A DNA stretch of 55,761 bases, from the NCBI GenBank assembly GCA_022616435.1, contig JAKEET010000103.1, positions 1 through 55,761 on the forward strand, given 5' to 3'. The stretch comes from Gemmataceae bacterium (lineage in GTDB: Bacteria > Planctomycetota > Planctomycetia > Gemmatales > Gemmataceae). Positions 9,543-16,368 of this stretch are shown here, one piece after another. A program made the position numbers and the translations under genes. Numbering within the stretch: position 1 is the first letter of the stretch; every line of letters starts with the position of its first letter. The notes below the pieces were generated by a model. That model was given only the letters and a program-made list of their open reading frames with translations, did no database searches and had not been told where the DNA came from.

Positions 9543-9588
9543 GGACCCGTTTAGCGCACGCACGTCGCCGGCGTGCGCTAACGGGTCC
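9543..9588. terminator. Long hairpin between convergent genes
   Basis: GGACCCGTTTAGCGCACGC, a 9-base loop, then GCGTGCGCTAACGGGTCC: an 18-bp stem with one bulge, centred between the stop of the helicase-like gene (plus) and the stop of the G8 gene (minus). There is no long T-tract. It could be a terminator, a repeat element, or both. Confidence 0.65.
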
Positions 9589-9607
9589 TGGCGTTGACAC
9601 GGATCGT

Positions 9608-11947
9608 TCACGGCGCCGCGACCCGATGCGGCGTCCCTTCTACATTCCCCGCCGCGTCTTCCGCATGGGCGCTGACCTCGCGTCCTTCCACCGTGACCCG
9701 CCACTCCGCGAAGTTCGGCCGCACCGCGGTCGCCGCCCGGCCGTTGACCACCACCTTCGCGATCGTGCCGTTGTCGGACGCGGTCCCGCGCACCAGCAGC
9801 TTGCCCTTCTGCGGAATCAGGTGCGTGATCACCGTCGCCGGCGGCAGATCATCCACCGGATCGAGCACCGACGGAAACGCGGTCCCCTTGACCTCGGCCG
9901 CCAGCACGTCGCGGCCGGTGAACGGCGGCTTCGCGCTGTAGTTCAGCCCGTCGTTCTTCAGGTCGCCGGAGTTGACGCGCACGACCTTGGCGTGCAGGCC
10001 CGGAGCGAACCAATCGTGCACGAAGATCGGCACGCTGGTCGGCGTCTTCGGCTTGGGCTTCGGTCCGACGCCGGTGTCGATGAGCGGCCGCTTGGCGGCG
10101 TTGTTGACCAGCTTCAGCCCGCGGATGTGCGTCTCCGCCTTGCCGGTCGGGTTGTTGTCGGAAAGTTGAATGATCGGCGCCGAGCTTGGCCGGATCCCGG
10201 CAAACGTCAAGCCGTCCACCACCAGCGGCCCGTACTGGACGCTCAGGTCATCGTGGCCGCGGTTGAACGGCTCGGTGTCGGTCTGGCTGATCGTGAGGTT
10301 CTTGTACACGTGCCGGTCGTAGTTCGGATGATAGACGCCGTACACCGCCCGGTGGATCGTCATGTTCTCCGTGAGGACGCACGGCGCCTGCACGCGGAAG
10401 GCGTAGTGCGTTTCCCAGATCTTGGTGTTGCGCATGATAAATGGATGCCGCTCGTCCGGACCGACGCGGTTCACCCCTTCGCCCAGGTTGAACCCATACA
10501 GGCCGTCGCAGCAGGCTTCGTTGTCGTCGCAGCGCACGAAGGGCAGCGTGCGGATGTCCACGAGCTGGCGCTTGCCGTCGGGCTGCAGCACCGGCAGCGT
10601 CAGCTTCATCGCGCTCGTCGGTGTCGCTTCGTAACGATAGCCGTAGCGGTCATTTTCGCAGGCCACGTTGTTGGTGAACGTGTTCAGGCTGTTGGCCCAC
10701 CAGAAGCCGGCGCCGTCGTTGCCGTCGAACGGCAGCACCTGCTTGGGCAGCCGCTTGCCGCGGAAAGCCTGCACGGCCAAATTGCGATCGAGGACATTCA
10801 GGATCTCCGTGCCGTCTTCCAGGAAGTAGCCGTGGCCGATGGACTGGTAGCCGACGCAATCGCGGACCACGAGGTAGTTGGTCCCGTGGATCGTGATCCA
10901 GCGGTTGTGCGAATCCCAGATCGACGCGCCCTGCACGTAGCTGCCGCGCATGGTGTTGCCGCACAGATGATAGTGGATGCTGTAGCGGCCGAGGACGTTC
11001 TCCTTGCCCAGGTGCCGGAACTCGGCGTAGCTGATGGCGCCGGCCGAGCCGCGGTGGTACATCGTGTGGCCGCGGATCCCCTTCGGGTCGGCCGACTCGA
11101 TGACGACGTTGCGGCTCAGGTTGGCGACGACGCCGCGAAAATCGCCGGCGCCGGCATGCTCGAAGCCGAGCGGCCGATCCAGCGTGATCAGACTTCCGAA
11201 GTCTTTCGAGACTTCGGAAGTCTTGACGGCCTTGACGACGCGTTCTTCGGTCTGCGCTTCACGATCGCTCTTGCCGGGCCGGAAGGTGCCGCCGCTGTTG
11301 CGATCGCTCTTCGTGGCGGTGAGGATGACGCGATCGCCGGCCTTCCAGCCGGTGAGCGCTTCGGACGCGGTGACAACGGACTCGCCCTTTTTCGCCGTGG
11401 CGCCGAGTCGAATCCACGTCCTGTTCAACGGGCTGCCGTGCAAATCCAGCCGTCCGCCGCAGCAAACCAGGGCCGGGAGCGATTCCTTGTTCGTGCCGGG
11501 AATGTAGGTCAGGCGAACCAGCGCGGTGAACTTCGCCGGGATCGGGTCGTTGGGCGTGCCGATTTCGAGGGCTGGCCGCGGCATGTCTTCCGGCAGGTCC
11601 ACAGAATGGGCGTCGCAATCGAAGCCCTCTTCGCTGGGCGCGTCGCCGGGAGCGATGCGCAGCAGGCCGACGTCGAGGCGCGTGTTGCGATCGCGCGCGA
11701 AAGTCAGCGTGCCGCCGACGTTCACGGCCCGGAGCACGGCGGTCGATTCCACATCATAAACGACGGCGTGATTGGGCCGGATGTGCACGAGCGCGCCCGG
11801 CCCAGGGACTTTGCCGCCGACCCACGTCGCCGGCGCCGACCACGGCCCGCTCCTGGCGGAGCGGAGCCAGGGATTCTCCTGAGCGGACAAGAGCGCCGTC
11901 GGGGTCGTCATCAGCGCGACAGCGAGCAGCAAGCGGATGCGGAGCAT
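9608..11947 (-). CDS. Secreted G8-domain / right-handed beta-helix protein (CEMIP-like)
   Basis: 779 aa with a signal peptide MLRIRLLLAVALMTTPTALL. Right after it is a G8 domain (about residues 30-150): SGPWSAPATWVGGKVPGPGA then LVHIRPNHAVVYD. G8 is the domain of animal CEMIP/TMEM2 and assorted bacterial surface proteins. Residues about 270-620 read as a parallel beta-helix (repeated short strands, for example VVIESADPKGIRGHTMYHR and YSIHYHLCGNTMRGSYVQGA), as in polysaccharide-binding or -degrading proteins. The C-terminal roughly 60 residues (LLVRGTASDNGTIAKVVVNG) resemble an Ig-like module. Polysaccharide processing at the cell surface is inferred from the family. A palindromic element lies in frame at 11191-11222. 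Start ATG 11947. Confidence 0.8.
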   Translation of the reverse strand: MLRIRLLLAVALMTTPTALLSAQENPWLRSARSGPWSAPATWVGGKVPGPGALVHIRPNHAVVYDVESTAVLRAVNVGGTLTFARDRNTRLDVGLLRIAPGDAPSEEGFDCDAHSVDLPEDMPRPALEIGTPNDPIPAKFTALVRLTYIPGTNKESLPALVCCGGRLDLHGSPLNRTWIRLGATAKKGESVVTASEALTGWKAGDRVILTATKSDRNSGGTFRPGKSDREAQTEERVVKAVKTSEVSKDFGSLITLDRPLGFEHAGAGDFRGVVANLSRNVVIESADPKGIRGHTMYHRGSAGAISYAEFRHLGKENVLGRYSIHYHLCGNTMRGSYVQGASIWDSHNRWITIHGTNYLVVRDCVGYQSIGHGYFLEDGTEILNVLDRNLAVQAFRGKRLPKQVLPFDGNDGAGFWWANSLNTFTNNVACENDRYGYRYEATPTSAMKLTLPVLQPDGKRQLVDIRTLPFVRCDDNEACCDGLYGFNLGEGVNRVGPDERHPFIMRNTKIWETHYAFRVQAPCVLTENMTIHRAVYGVYHPNYDRHVYKNLTISQTDTEPFNRGHDDLSVQYGPLVVDGLTFAGIRPSSAPIIQLSDNNPTGKAETHIRGLKLVNNAAKRPLIDTGVGPKPKPKTPTSVPIFVHDWFAPGLHAKVVRVNSGDLKNDGLNYSAKPPFTGRDVLAAEVKGTAFPSVLDPVDDLPPATVITHLIPQKGKLLVRGTASDNGTIAKVVVNGRAATAVRPNFAEWRVTVEGREVSAHAEDAAGNVEGTPHRVAAP
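11191..11222. repeat. Intragenic palindromic element, copy A (encodes KTSEVSKDFGS)
   Basis: Perfect 13-bp arms GACTTCCGAAGTC and GACTTCGGAAGTC around a 6-base loop, inside the G8-protein gene. On the coding strand it starts AAGACTTCCGAAGTCTC. A related element lies in frame at 30075-30104 in an unrelated gene. Confidence 0.8.
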
Positions 11948-12036
11948 GGCGATCCTCAAAAAGTGCGGTGTAGGGGATAACGAGCAGGGGCAACGACATG
12001 ATAGCAGGAACCGGCTCTTCTCGCCGCAACAAAACT

Positions 12037-12054
12037 GCCGCTTGCGGCTTAGCG
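12037..12054. repeat. GCCGCTTGCGGCTTAGCG repeat, single arm
   Basis: Matches the left arm of the convergent hairpin at 44264-44321. Only one arm is present here, just downstream of the HAD-hydrolase stop codon and upstream of the G8 gene start. Confidence 0.6.
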
Positions 12055-12065
12055 TCCGCCAGGGG

Positions 12066-12893
12066 TTACGCCCGAATCGCCTCGTCGCCGAACAGCAAGC
12101 GCAACAGCGATGATCGCTCGCGATAGTCCGGGATGACCAGGTCCGCCCCCGCCCGGATGAGCCGGTCGCGCTTCCAGGCGTTGATGCCCTGGCGCTTGAC
12201 CTCGTCGCTGGCCACGGCCACCGCCACGCCGCCGACGCGCTTGACCTCCTCGATCTCGACAAAGCCGTCGCCGAAGCCGAGCAGCTCGTCGCCTTGCAAT
12301 CGATGGTCGCGCAAGATCCGCTCGATGATCATCTTCTTCGAAAAGTTCTGATACTCGTCGAGCGCCCCGTAGATGTGTTCGCCGAAGTACGGCGTCAGTC
12401 CCAGCAGCTCCGCTTCGCGGCGGACAAAGGCCACGTCGGTGCCGCTGGCCAGGTACAGCATCACGCCCCGCCGCCGCAGCTCGTCGAGCAGCTCGTGGCT
12501 GCCCGGCACCGTCCAATCGAAGGGCGTCGCCCGGCCAACCGCGAGCGCCTCCAGGCGGCCGCGAATCCGCTCCATCAGAAGGCCCTGGTAGCGATGCTTG
12601 TAGGTCAGCGGCTCTTCCGGCTGCCCGCCCCGCTTGCGCACCTCCTCGGCGAGCTGGATCATCTGGTAGATCGTCTGCCGGCCGTTGAGCCGCATGACGA
12701 ACTCCTCGACGTGCCGGGTGAGCGCCGGCTCGTCCTCGGCCGTGCCGGTTTCCTGGAGGACGCGGACCATCATCGGGATCATGACCTGCGGCCAGCCTTC
12801 GCGGATGAGCGACAGGGTGCCGTCGAAGTCGAACAGCACCGAGCGAAACCGGCCGCGCGGCAGGTCGTGACGCAGGATTTCGATGTGGTCCAT
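12066..12893 (-). CDS. HAD-superfamily hydrolase (phosphoglycolate-phosphatase-like)
   Basis: 275-aa cytoplasmic phosphohydrolase. HAD motif I is VLFDFDGTLS (nucleophile Asp22 and Asp24), motif II is LYLASGT, motif III is a Lys within FSKKMIIERIL, and motif IV is LLGFGDGFVEIEE. A helical cap of about 100 residues sits between motifs I and II, as in C1-cap enzymes. The substrate is unknown. Motif IV is followed by GGVAVAVASDEVKR, typical of sugar-phosphate phosphatases. The ATG at 12893 (MDHIEILRHDLPRGRF) puts motif I at the usual distance from the N-terminus; the Shine-Dalgarno is weak. It is followed at 60 bp spacing by the G8-protein gene reading the same way. Confidence 0.85.
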   Translation of the reverse strand: MDHIEILRHDLPRGRFRSVLFDFDGTLSLIREGWPQVMIPMMVRVLQETGTAEDEPALTRHVEEFVMRLNGRQTIYQMIQLAEEVRKRGGQPEEPLTYKHRYQGLLMERIRGRLEALAVGRATPFDWTVPGSHELLDELRRRGVMLYLASGTDVAFVRREAELLGLTPYFGEHIYGALDEYQNFSKKMIIERILRDHRLQGDELLGFGDGFVEIEEVKRVGGVAVAVASDEVKRQGINAWKRDRLIRAGADLVIPDYRERSSLLRLLFGDEAIRA

Positions 12894-12921
12894 GAAGGTG
12901 CGCGTTCCGCGTTCGCGATGA

Positions 12922-12949
12922 GAGGCTATCCGAAAAGGGGACTGACCCC
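12922..12949. repeat. GGGGTCAGACCCC-family element, half copy
   Basis: GAGGCTATCCGAAAAGGGGA followed by CTGACCCC. The left arm matches the copy at 1681-1724 but the matching right arm is missing. It lies in the HAD gene leader, between divergent genes. Confidence 0.7.
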
Positions 12950-13110
12950 CTACACACTCGGAAGGCATCAATCTCGTTATTGTCCGCAGCCTCGGAACCG
13001 CGACAAGCCGCGGGCCGGGCAATTCCGGCAAACTGCTCAAGATTTGTGGGTTGCCGGGGCGGTACAGTGGAGGGATAACCCGGCGACCCCTTCTTGATTG
13101 ATCGAACCGC

Positions 13111-13590
13111 ATGTTCCTGTCGCAGTTCCTGGCCGACCAGCACGTCGCGTTCGAGACGATGCTCCATCCGCCGGCGTTCACGGCGCAGAAGCTGGCAAAG
13201 TTCCTGCACATCCCCGGCCGGCAGGTGGTCAAGTGCGTGGTCTTGATCACCGCCGCCGGCCCGGTGCTGGCGGTGCTGCCCGCGCCGTGGCGCGTCAACC
13301 TGGATCGTGTCCGGCACGGCCTGCGAACCGACGTGCGCCTGGCCGGCGAAGCCGAAGTGATCGAGCTGTTCCGCGACTGCGAGCGCGGTTCGCTGACGCC
13401 GTTCGGCCGGCTCTACGGCCTGACCACGATCCTGGAGGCCGCGCTCGCCCCGGAGACGTTGATCGTATTTGAAGCGCAGAGCCACGGGGTGGCGATCCGC
13501 ATGCGCTGCCGCGATTTCGAGATGCTCGAACAGCCGCGGCGGCTGGCGTTTGCGGAGGAAGTGCGGACGCCGCGGCGGCGCGGGGCGTGA
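13111..13590 (+). CDS. YbaK/EbsC-family aminoacyl-tRNA deacylase-like protein
   Basis: 159 aa, one YbaK-type domain, cytoplasmic. The family hydrolyses mischarged aminoacyl-tRNA (YbaK, ProX) in trans. Visible features: the N-terminal region FLADQHVAFETMLHPPAFTA, the putative catalytic Lys41 in GRQVVKCVVL, and the later RGSLTPFGRLYGLTTILE segment that resembles the GxxxPFG loop. Length is normal for a free-standing deacylase. It is divergent from the HAD gene and convergent (9 bp) with the small gene at 13599. Confidence 0.85.
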   Translation: MFLSQFLADQHVAFETMLHPPAFTAQKLAKFLHIPGRQVVKCVVLITAAGPVLAVLPAPWRVNLDRVRHGLRTDVRLAGEAEVIELFRDCERGSLTPFGRLYGLTTILEAALAPETLIVFEAQSHGVAIRMRCRDFEMLEQPRRLAFAEEVRTPRRRGA

Positions 13591-13598
13591 ATTCGATG

Positions 13599-13865
13599 TC
13601 AGCCTGCATGTTCGGTGTGCAATTCTTGGCTCTCCCACACTTTCATGTGTGGCGCGCAGAATCCGGCGACGAAATCCGCAACCTCCAAGATACGATCATC
13701 CGCGGCCTCATCGGGAGCCGTGCGGTGCCAGGACTCCAAGAATGAGTAGACCTCCCGTTGCGTGATCCCCTGTTCCTTGTATCGCCGCAGCAGGACGACG
13801 ATTTCGTCCAGAGGCGCGTTGGAGCCGATTGCCGACTTGAGTTCGTCTTGCATTTTCTCATTCAT
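13599..13865 (-). CDS. Small acidic protein, possible partner of the upstream toxin-like ORF
   Basis: 88 aa, strongly helical and acidic; I know no named family. The C-terminal half (DDRILEVADFVAGFCAPHMK) is shared with the protein encoded at 19657-19917 (DEETVLEVLDALRGWCHPAA), so the two are paralogues. Its ATG overlaps the TGA of the preceding ORF (ATGA), which suggests translational coupling. GGAAG lies about 9 bp upstream of the ATG at 13865. By position and acidity it could be an antidote or immunity protein; that is inference. Confidence 0.6.
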   Translation of the reverse strand: MNEKMQDELKSAIGSNAPLDEIVVLLRRYKEQGITQREVYSFLESWHRTAPDEAADDRILEVADFVAGFCAPHMKVWESQELHTEHAG

Positions 13866-14098
13866 GGCAGTTTCTTCCAAAGTGACTTGGTCGATTCGAG
13901 TGCCATCTCATAGTCCAAGATCGGCGTCGCCCGTGCTGGCTCTACAGCTCCGTGGGTCGCGGAATCTTGTCGGAATCGTAGCTTGGTTCCTAGCGAACCT
14001 TCGTTGATGTACCAGACTGGGTCCTTCCCGTATCCGCCATACGCGGGCGGCCGCCGCAGTGGGTGGAGGTTCTCGGGACGATCCGGCGCAACTGACAA
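13862..14098 (-). CDS. Short ORF resembling a polymorphic-toxin C-terminal domain (possible remnant)
   Basis: 78 codons from a TTG at 14098; no ATG or GTG is available. The core GKDPVWYINEGSLGTKLRFR then QDSATHGAVEPA followed by DYEMALESTKSLWKK has the look of small toxin domains at the ends of secreted polymorphic toxins, possibly Tse2-like ADP-ribosyltransferases. That comparison is from memory. The frame runs open, without a stop, back to the TGA of the DapA-family gene at 14144-14146 and is in the same frame as that gene. The stop overlaps the start of the next small gene. It may be a working small toxin or a stranded toxin tip. Confidence 0.4.
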   Translation of the reverse strand: MSVAPDRPENLHPLRRPPAYGGYGKDPVWYINEGSLGTKLRFRQDSATHGAVEPARATPILDYEMALESTKSLWKKLP

Positions 14099-14143
14099 TC
14101 CGCCACCATTCGGCTGAACGTGCCCATGCGGTGCGCCAACCCT

Positions 14144-15034
14144 TCATAGCTTCACCGTCAACCCGCCCGCCTGCAGCGCCTCCCGCATCTTTTGCAGCTT
14201 GTCCGGCGGCAACGGCGCCACCGGCGAACGGCACGGGCCGATCGGCAATCCCAGGAGCTGCAGCGCCGCCTTGACGCCGCCCGGCGCGGTTCCCAAAGTC
14301 AAGCTCATGCGCACTGGATTGAGCCGAAGCTGCGCCGCCTTGGAGCCTTCGAGGTCGCCGCGCACGAACTTCTCGTAAATCTCGACCAGGAGCTGCGGCG
14401 CGATGTTCCCCGTCGCCGGCACCGCCCCCTTGGCGCCGAACAAGAGGGCCGGGAAGATCAGCGTGTCGCGGCCCATCATGACGCTGAACGTATCGGGCAC
14501 GGCGCGGATCAGCTCATTCGTATTCTGCAAGTCGCCGCTCGAATCCTTGATGGCCCGGATGTTCGGGATCTGGGCCAGCCGGGCCACCGTGTCCACCTCG
14601 ATCCGCACGCCCCCGCAGGTCGCCGGATTGTTGTACAAGACCACCGGCAGCCTGGTGTGCTCGGCGATGCGCCGATAGTGGTCGAAGATCTCTTGCTGGT
14701 TGGGCGCGATGAAGTACGGCGTGATGACCGACACGCCGTCCACCCCCTCCTTTTCCGCCATCTGCGTGAGCCGGATGACTTCGCGCGTGGTCTCGGCCCC
14801 GGTCCCCGCGAACACCGGCGCCCGGCCGCGGACGTGCTCGACCGCGGTGGCGATGACTTGCTGCTTTTCCTTCTCGTCCAGGGCGTAGAACTCGCTGTTG
14901 GTGCCCAGGACGAAGATGCCGTGCACGCCGTTGGCGAGCAAGTGATCGATGAACCACCGGAGCCGCGGTAGGTCGAGGTCCTCGTTGGCTTGCATCGGCG
15001 TGGCGACAGGCGGGATGATGCCGCGGATTTGCAT
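14144..15034 (-). CDS. DapA-family (dihydrodipicolinate synthase / N-acetylneuraminate lyase) aldolase
   Basis: 296-aa TIM-barrel class I aldolase forming a Schiff base with a 2-oxo acid. The catalytic Lys163 lies in AIKDSSGD and the conserved Tyr134 in VVLYNNPATC. The substrate-binding loop that reads GTTGE in true DapA reads GTNSEF here (residues 44-49). Together with the lack of lysine genes nearby, this suggests a different member of the superfamily, such as a sugar-acid lyase or dehydratase, rather than lysine biosynthesis. Length and start (MQIRGIIPPVATPM) are standard. It may be co-transcribed with the two small ORFs downstream. Confidence 0.85.
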   Translation of the reverse strand: MQIRGIIPPVATPMQANEDLDLPRLRWFIDHLLANGVHGIFVLGTNSEFYALDEKEKQQVIATAVEHVRGRAPVFAGTGAETTREVIRLTQMAEKEGVDGVSVITPYFIAPNQQEIFDHYRRIAEHTRLPVVLYNNPATCGGVRIEVDTVARLAQIPNIRAIKDSSGDLQNTNELIRAVPDTFSVMMGRDTLIFPALLFGAKGAVPATGNIAPQLLVEIYEKFVRGDLEGSKAAQLRLNPVRMSLTLGTAPGGVKAALQLLGLPIGPCRSPVAPLPPDKLQKMREALQAGGLTVKL

Positions 15035-15107
15035 GGCAACCTCAGGTTCGGCGGGGGAAGTCGATGGATTGAGTATATCATTGACGGGCGGCGGCGTGGC
15101 GGTCTGG

Positions 15108-15207
15108 CCCGTTGAAAAAGGGGTCTGACCCCTAAAGAGCTTCGTAGGTTTCGAGTCTTCCTGAGACTTTGCAGCTTCCAGAACGGGTCAGACCCTTCTT
15201 CAACGGG
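15108..15207. repeat. GGGGTCAGACCCC-family element, full-length copy with internal segment
   Basis: Left arm CCCGTTGAAAAAGGGGTC plus TGACCCC, about 50 bp of internal sequence starting TAAAGAGCTTC, and right arm GGGTCAGACCCTTCTTCAAC plus GGG. The internal segment resembles, in reverse complement, that of the copy at 21965-22072. It fills most of the intergenic space between the DapA-family gene and the small gene at 15376; nothing else is seen there. Confidence 0.8.
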
Positions 15208-15375
15208 CTGGTCAACCGCCGATGACGATCCCAGGCTAGTGTTGTACCTTACGCGAAGGGGTGCACTCCTTCGGTCCGGCGGGAAACGGCGGGGAGGCCG
15301 GCAGATCTTGCGTGGATTCGCGCACGTCCAACCCGGGCGGCGCTTATCCTGGTCGCGGGCGACAGGGGGAAAACG

Positions 15376-15609
15376 ATGGCAACTTACATTCTGCAACGCT
15401 TGGCCAAATCGACCGGGACATCGACCGCGCCCCGTTTCGAGGACGTCGAGCAGTTCGAGGCTCCCGACGCGGAAGAGGCCTTGTCGCTCGTGATCTCGAA
15501 GAGGCAGCTGTGGGTGGGCGATGATCCGTGGTACCCTGAAGTCGGCGGCCGACGGATACCGATGACCAACGACGCCAACGAGCAATGGTATCTGTTCGAG
15601 CGCGCCTAG
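15376..15609 (+). CDS. Small hypothetical protein, 77 aa
   Basis: Unrecognised. It has a good ribosome binding site (AGGGGGA, 5-12 bp upstream of the ATG). The sequence has an FEAPDAEEAL segment and an aromatic C-terminus (NEQWYLFERA). It is probably a cytoplasmic small protein with a compact alpha/beta fold, judged only from the alternating hydrophobic pattern. It is convergent with the CpXC gene (27 bp). Confidence 0.55.
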   Translation: MATYILQRLAKSTGTSTAPRFEDVEQFEAPDAEEALSLVISKRQLWVGDDPWYPEVGGRRIPMTNDANEQWYLFERA

Positions 15610-15636
15610 ACCAACGGGCGCCCGGGCCGACGCCGA

Positions 15637-16341
15637 TCATCCGGCAGCGGCGGCAGCTGCCGGCACGATGTACAAGCGCAGGACGTCAACGAACAACCCC
15701 TCGGTCAGGTCCTTCCGCAGCGGTTCCCAGGGCGCGGGGTCCTTGACGATGCCGTCGTACAGTGCCCGGGGTACCGTAAGGATCTCCACGACTTTACCGG
15801 TGACCAACTCGAGCCAGCCGAACTCCATGTTGTCCCCATCCAGCGCCACCAGCCGCACTTCGGTGCCGGGAGACAGCGGCGGCCTGTCGAGCGCGCGGAA
15901 CAGAAGCGTTTTGGCCATTTCGAGCGTGACATCGTCGAGCTGGTAGTCGGCAGCGATCACTTTCTCGCGCAGTCCCGCCCAGCCAAAGGTAAGGCGAGGT
16001 TTCATGGTGCGGCCGATCTGCTTGGCGGGGCCCGGCGCTCGGTCGCCGAAGGCCAGCGCGAAGGTCGTCTTCGCCTGTTGTTCCAGCTGCGGCCAATCCG
16101 GCAGCCGGCTGACCGGATAAACGGAAATCCACAGCCCCTTGGCCACGTGGAAGTAAACCATTTGCGGGTCCAGACGGAACTCGGCCTGGCACGCCGGGCA
16201 CACCTGCCCCTGGAACGATTCGGCGATGATCTCCTCGCGCAGATCAGGCCGGCGGTCGGCGTTCACGCTGGCCACCGCATCGAACTCCATCGGTTTGCCG
16301 CAGGCCGGACATTTCAGCGTCAGGGTATCGAATATGGACAT
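15637..16341 (-). CDS. CpXC-domain protein
   Basis: 234 aa. The N-terminal 60 residues hold two CxxC knuckles, KCPACGKPMEFD and GQVCPACQAEF, the pattern of CpXC domains. These bind a metal, probably zinc, and their role is unknown. The rest is an uncharacterised alpha/beta region ending in an Ala run. It is the last gene of a three-gene minus-strand cluster, 27 bp after the metallopeptidase-like gene, with AAGGT ahead of the ATG. The two acidic-rich upstream proteins and this one are most simply read as one functional unit. Confidence 0.72.
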   Translation of the reverse strand: MSIFDTLTLKCPACGKPMEFDAVASVNADRRPDLREEIIAESFQGQVCPACQAEFRLDPQMVYFHVAKGLWISVYPVSRLPDWPQLEQQAKTTFALAFGDRAPGPAKQIGRTMKPRLTFGWAGLREKVIAADYQLDDVTLEMAKTLLFRALDRPPLSPGTEVRLVALDGDNMEFGWLELVTGKVVEILTVPRALYDGIVKDPAPWEPLRKDLTEGLFVDVLRLYIVPAAAAAAG

Positions 16342-16368
16342 GGCTGTACCTTCTCGGTCAGGGGTCGT

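Noticed and set aside
15035..15375. Riboswitch ahead of the small gene at 15376
   Set aside because: The structure there is explained by the GGGGTCAGACCCC-family element; no known aptamer core was recognised.
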